A stretch of DNA of 64,000 nt from an uncultured Eubacteriales bacterium. Lineage in GTDB: Bacteria > Bacillota > Clostridia > Oscillospirales > UBA644. Both the position numbers and the translations under genes were made by a program. Below are positions 62,177 through 64,000 of this stretch, piece by piece. The stretch covers positions 62,001-126,000 of the forward strand of contig CAUHAO010000002.1 of NCBI GenBank assembly GCA_959604355.1, written 5' to 3'. Within the stretch, counting starts at the first letter, position 1; every line of letters starts with the position of its first letter. The notes beneath the pieces are model-generated. The model was not told the origin of the DNA. It worked only from the letters and a program-made list of their open reading frames with translations, and searched no databases.

Positions 62177-63019
62177 ATGAAAGTTCTTGTCGCGGCAAAC
62201 GCCGAAAGAGACAGAGACCTCGTCGTCACAGGGAAAATAATCCGTAAACTCAGAAAACTCGGTATAAAAGTCCTGAACCCGTCGAAAGATGCGTGCTCTC
62301 TTTACGGTCATGCCGTCCTTTCTATGATAAACGACTGCGATATCGTCATCGTTGTCGGCGGCGACGGAACGATACTCCATGCGTCTCAGTTTGCATACAG
62401 GGCGAAAAAACCGATCCTCGGCGTAAATGTCGGAACAGTCGGATATATGTCTTCGATCGAGGTGTCGGAGATAGATCTGCTTGACCTGTTGTCTTCGGAC
62501 GACGGATATGAGACAGAAAAGAGAATGATGCTCAATGTCAAAGTCAAAAATGAGTACAACGAGACTCTTTTCGACGAAAACGCTCTCAACGAGGTGACTA
62601 TTTCTCACGGTGTCGTTTCCACAATGCTCGGATTTGAGGTCCTTTTCAAGGATAAACCCATGGCGTCATACCGCGCCGACGGAATAATTTTTGCGACTCC
62701 CACAGGTTCGACCGCATATTCATTATCCGCTGGAGGGCCGATAGTCGATCCCGGGCTCGATACGATAATCGCGACTCCGATATGTTCACATTCTTTTAAC
62801 TCGCGCTCTATACTTTTCAGAGCCGATTCCCGTCTGTCGGTCAATGTTAACTGCGAAGATATATGCGCCGGCAACGCGTATATAACCATAGACGGTCTGA
62901 AAAATTATCATCTCGGAATGCATCAGAAGATATATATCACAAAATCAAAGCATTCACAGGGCATAATCCGCCTTAAACCCGATTCTTTTTACGACGTCCT
63001 TTCACGGAAGATAAAATAA
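62177..63019 (+). CDS. nadK: NAD kinase
   Basis: 280 residues. Hallmarks: VVVGGDGTILHA, NVGTVGYMS, NEVTISHG and ADGIIFATPTGSTAYSLSAGG, read in pieces. It phosphorylates NAD to NADP. The start follows CGGAGGTTTG at the tlyA stop. Placement before argR is typical of Clostridia. Confidence 0.96.
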   Translation: MKVLVAANAERDRDLVVTGKIIRKLRKLGIKVLNPSKDACSLYGHAVLSMINDCDIVIVVGGDGTILHASQFAYRAKKPILGVNVGTVGYMSSIEVSEIDLLDLLSSDDGYETEKRMMLNVKVKNEYNETLFDENALNEVTISHGVVSTMLGFEVLFKDKPMASYRADGIIFATPTGSTAYSLSAGGPIVDPGLDTIIATPICSHSFNSRSILFRADSRLSVNVNCEDICAGNAYITIDGLKNYHLGMHQKIYITKSKHSQGIIRLKPDSFYDVLSRKIK

Positions 63020-63034
63020 AAACAGGGGAACGCT

Positions 63035-63511
63035 ATGAAACTCAAGGAAAAACGTCAGGAGAAGATCCTGCAGATCATCGAAATGTATGACATCGAAACC
63101 CAGGAGGATCTTACCGGATATCTCATGCGTGAAGGTTTCAGAACGACTCAGGCGACGGTCTCAAGGGATATCAAGGAGCTGCATCTGGTTAAAGTTCTCA
63201 ATGAATCGAACAGATACCGTTATTCGCAGGCCTCGGCACCCGGCGCTGAAGCTCCGGGTATTTCTACGAAATTGCAGAACCTGATGAAAGACAGCGTTAT
63301 AAAAATAACGATTGCGCAAAATCTCGTAATCCTCAAATGCTTTCCGGGCACAGCGTCAGCTACATGCGCGGCTATAGACTCTCTTGATGATATTGAAGTT
63401 GCAGGGACTATCGCAGGGGATGATACGGTTTTCGTTGCGGCATACGATGATGAGGGGGCATACTGCATATCCGCACGTATGCATAATATCCTCGGCAGAG
63501 AAATGCTTTGA
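63035..63511 (+). CDS. argR: arginine repressor
   Basis: 158 residues. N-terminal winged helix (TTQATVSRDIKELHLVKV) and C-terminal arginine-binding/oligomerisation domain with GTIAGDDTVFVAA. It represses arginine biosynthesis genes; none is in the window. AGGGGAAC precedes ATG. Confidence 0.95.
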   Translation: MKLKEKRQEKILQIIEMYDIETQEDLTGYLMREGFRTTQATVSRDIKELHLVKVLNESNRYRYSQASAPGAEAPGISTKLQNLMKDSVIKITIAQNLVILKCFPGTASATCAAIDSLDDIEVAGTIAGDDTVFVAAYDDEGAYCISARMHNILGREML

Positions 63512-63534
63512 TCTGAATTGATTCGGAGGCTTTC

Positions 63535-64000
63535 ATGTTACGCGAACTTCACATTGAAAACATCGCTGTAATAGAAACGCTTGACGTCTCTTTTGACAGC
63601 GGACTTACAGCTCTTACGGGAGAGACAGGCGCGGGCAAAAGTATTCTGATAGATTCAATAGGTATGCTTTTGGGCTCGAGAACTTCCCGTGATATCGTAC
63701 GTACAGGCTGCGACAAGGCTTTTGTCGGTGCCGCCTTCGATAATTCGTTTTTTATCCGCCAAAAACTGGCAGAAATCGGCATAGAAGCGGACGATGACAT
63801 AATTCTCGTTTCCCGCGATATAACAGCCGACGGAAGAAGCTCTGCGCGTATAAACGGCCGACAGGTCACATCGTCGATCCTCAGAGATATAGGCGCTAGC
63901 CTAATAAATATACACGGCCAGCACGATAATATAACATTGCTTGATCCCGCAAAGCATTTGCCGATGCTTGACTCTTTCGCCGGGGACATATCGCAGCGCG
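63535..64000 (+). CDS. recN: DNA repair protein RecN, N-terminal part (runs off the window)
   Basis: The first 155 codons read MLRELHIENIAVIETLDVSF with Walker A TGETGAGKSIL and INGRQVTSSILRDIG, followed by the RecN-specific NIHGQHDNITLLDP. An SMC-like ATPase used in double-strand break repair. CGGAGG precedes ATG. No stop before the window end, so it is partial at the edge, not truncated. Confidence 0.96.
   Translation, partial: MLRELHIENIAVIETLDVSFDSGLTALTGETGAGKSILIDSIGMLLGSRTSRDIVRTGCDKAFVGAAFDNSFFIRQKLAEIGIEADDDIILVSRDITADGRSSARINGRQVTSSILRDIGASLINIHGQHDNITLLDPAKHLPMLDSFAGDISQR

Overview
The window comes from an anaerobic, endospore-forming member of the Clostridia, probably an uncultured gut-type lineage. 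The evidence is a complete spoIIIAA-AH cluster, spoVAC/AD/AE genes, a trimeric electron-bifurcating type [FeFe] hydrogenase, lipoproteins with Gram-positive signal peptides, glycoside hydrolases, and strong Shine-Dalgarno sequences. Most promoters read TTGACA-17-TATAAT, many with an extended -10 (TGCTATAAT). There is no rRNA, no CRISPR array and no intact insertion sequence. Species cannot be read from the sequence.

Layout. 1-2.5 kb (minus): one operon encoding a lipid-anchored barnase-type ribonuclease, a barstar joined in frame to a ThuA-like domain, a second ThuA-like protein and the first codons of a third. 2.5-7 kb: an extracellular trigger-factor-like lipoprotein, a phosphodiesterase, three small unknown genes and a GH39-like enzyme. 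7-13.1 kb: a cobalamin riboswitch with an intrinsic terminator, followed by a small DNA-binding-like protein, two DUF4430 (transcobalamin-like) surface proteins, and an ECF transporter (T, fused A-A', S). 13.1-20.6 kb: a helical-bundle protein, an aldo/keto reductase with Fe-S sites, GtrA, the hydrogenase hydC-B-A, a TIGR04076 protein and a Nudix hydrolase. 20.7-31 kb is an accessory stretch. It holds YtaF, a decayed signal peptidase/adhesin locus, Hsp20, an intergenic element that folds into a fully paired cloverleaf, two tRNAs (the initiator tRNA carries an extra base in its T-stem), a CsoR-CopA(-CopZ) copper module, a CmpB-type membrane protein and a receiver-only regulator. 31-43 kb: an ATPase, a six-hairpin glycosidase, DUF3842, an LTA-synthase-like enzyme, and a purine salvage/uptake operon (xpt, BMP lipoprotein, ATPase-permease fusion, second permease). 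43-49.6 kb: a sortase-like protein lacking the catalytic residues, a membrane protein, glyA, rarA, nth and prmA. 49.7-56 kb: spoVA and spoIIIA. 56-64 kb: a conserved housekeeping string (Gls24, nusB, TsaD paralogue, xseA, xseB, ispA, OLE RNA, oapA, tlyA, nadK, argR, recN).

The most notable systems are: (i) a large structured non-coding RNA at 60113-60705 with its own promoter, placed between ispA and a membrane protein gene resembling oapA, which is the genomic setting of the OLE RNA-protein complex; (ii) a B12-riboswitch operon whose second surface protein combines an alpha/alpha-repeat domain with a DUF4430 domain, the same two-domain plan as animal intrinsic factor and transcobalamin; (iii) a barnase/barstar pair in which the inhibitor is read through into a ThuA domain although an internal ribosome-binding site is kept. 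CopA-CopZ shows the same arrangement of in-frame fusion plus internal start.
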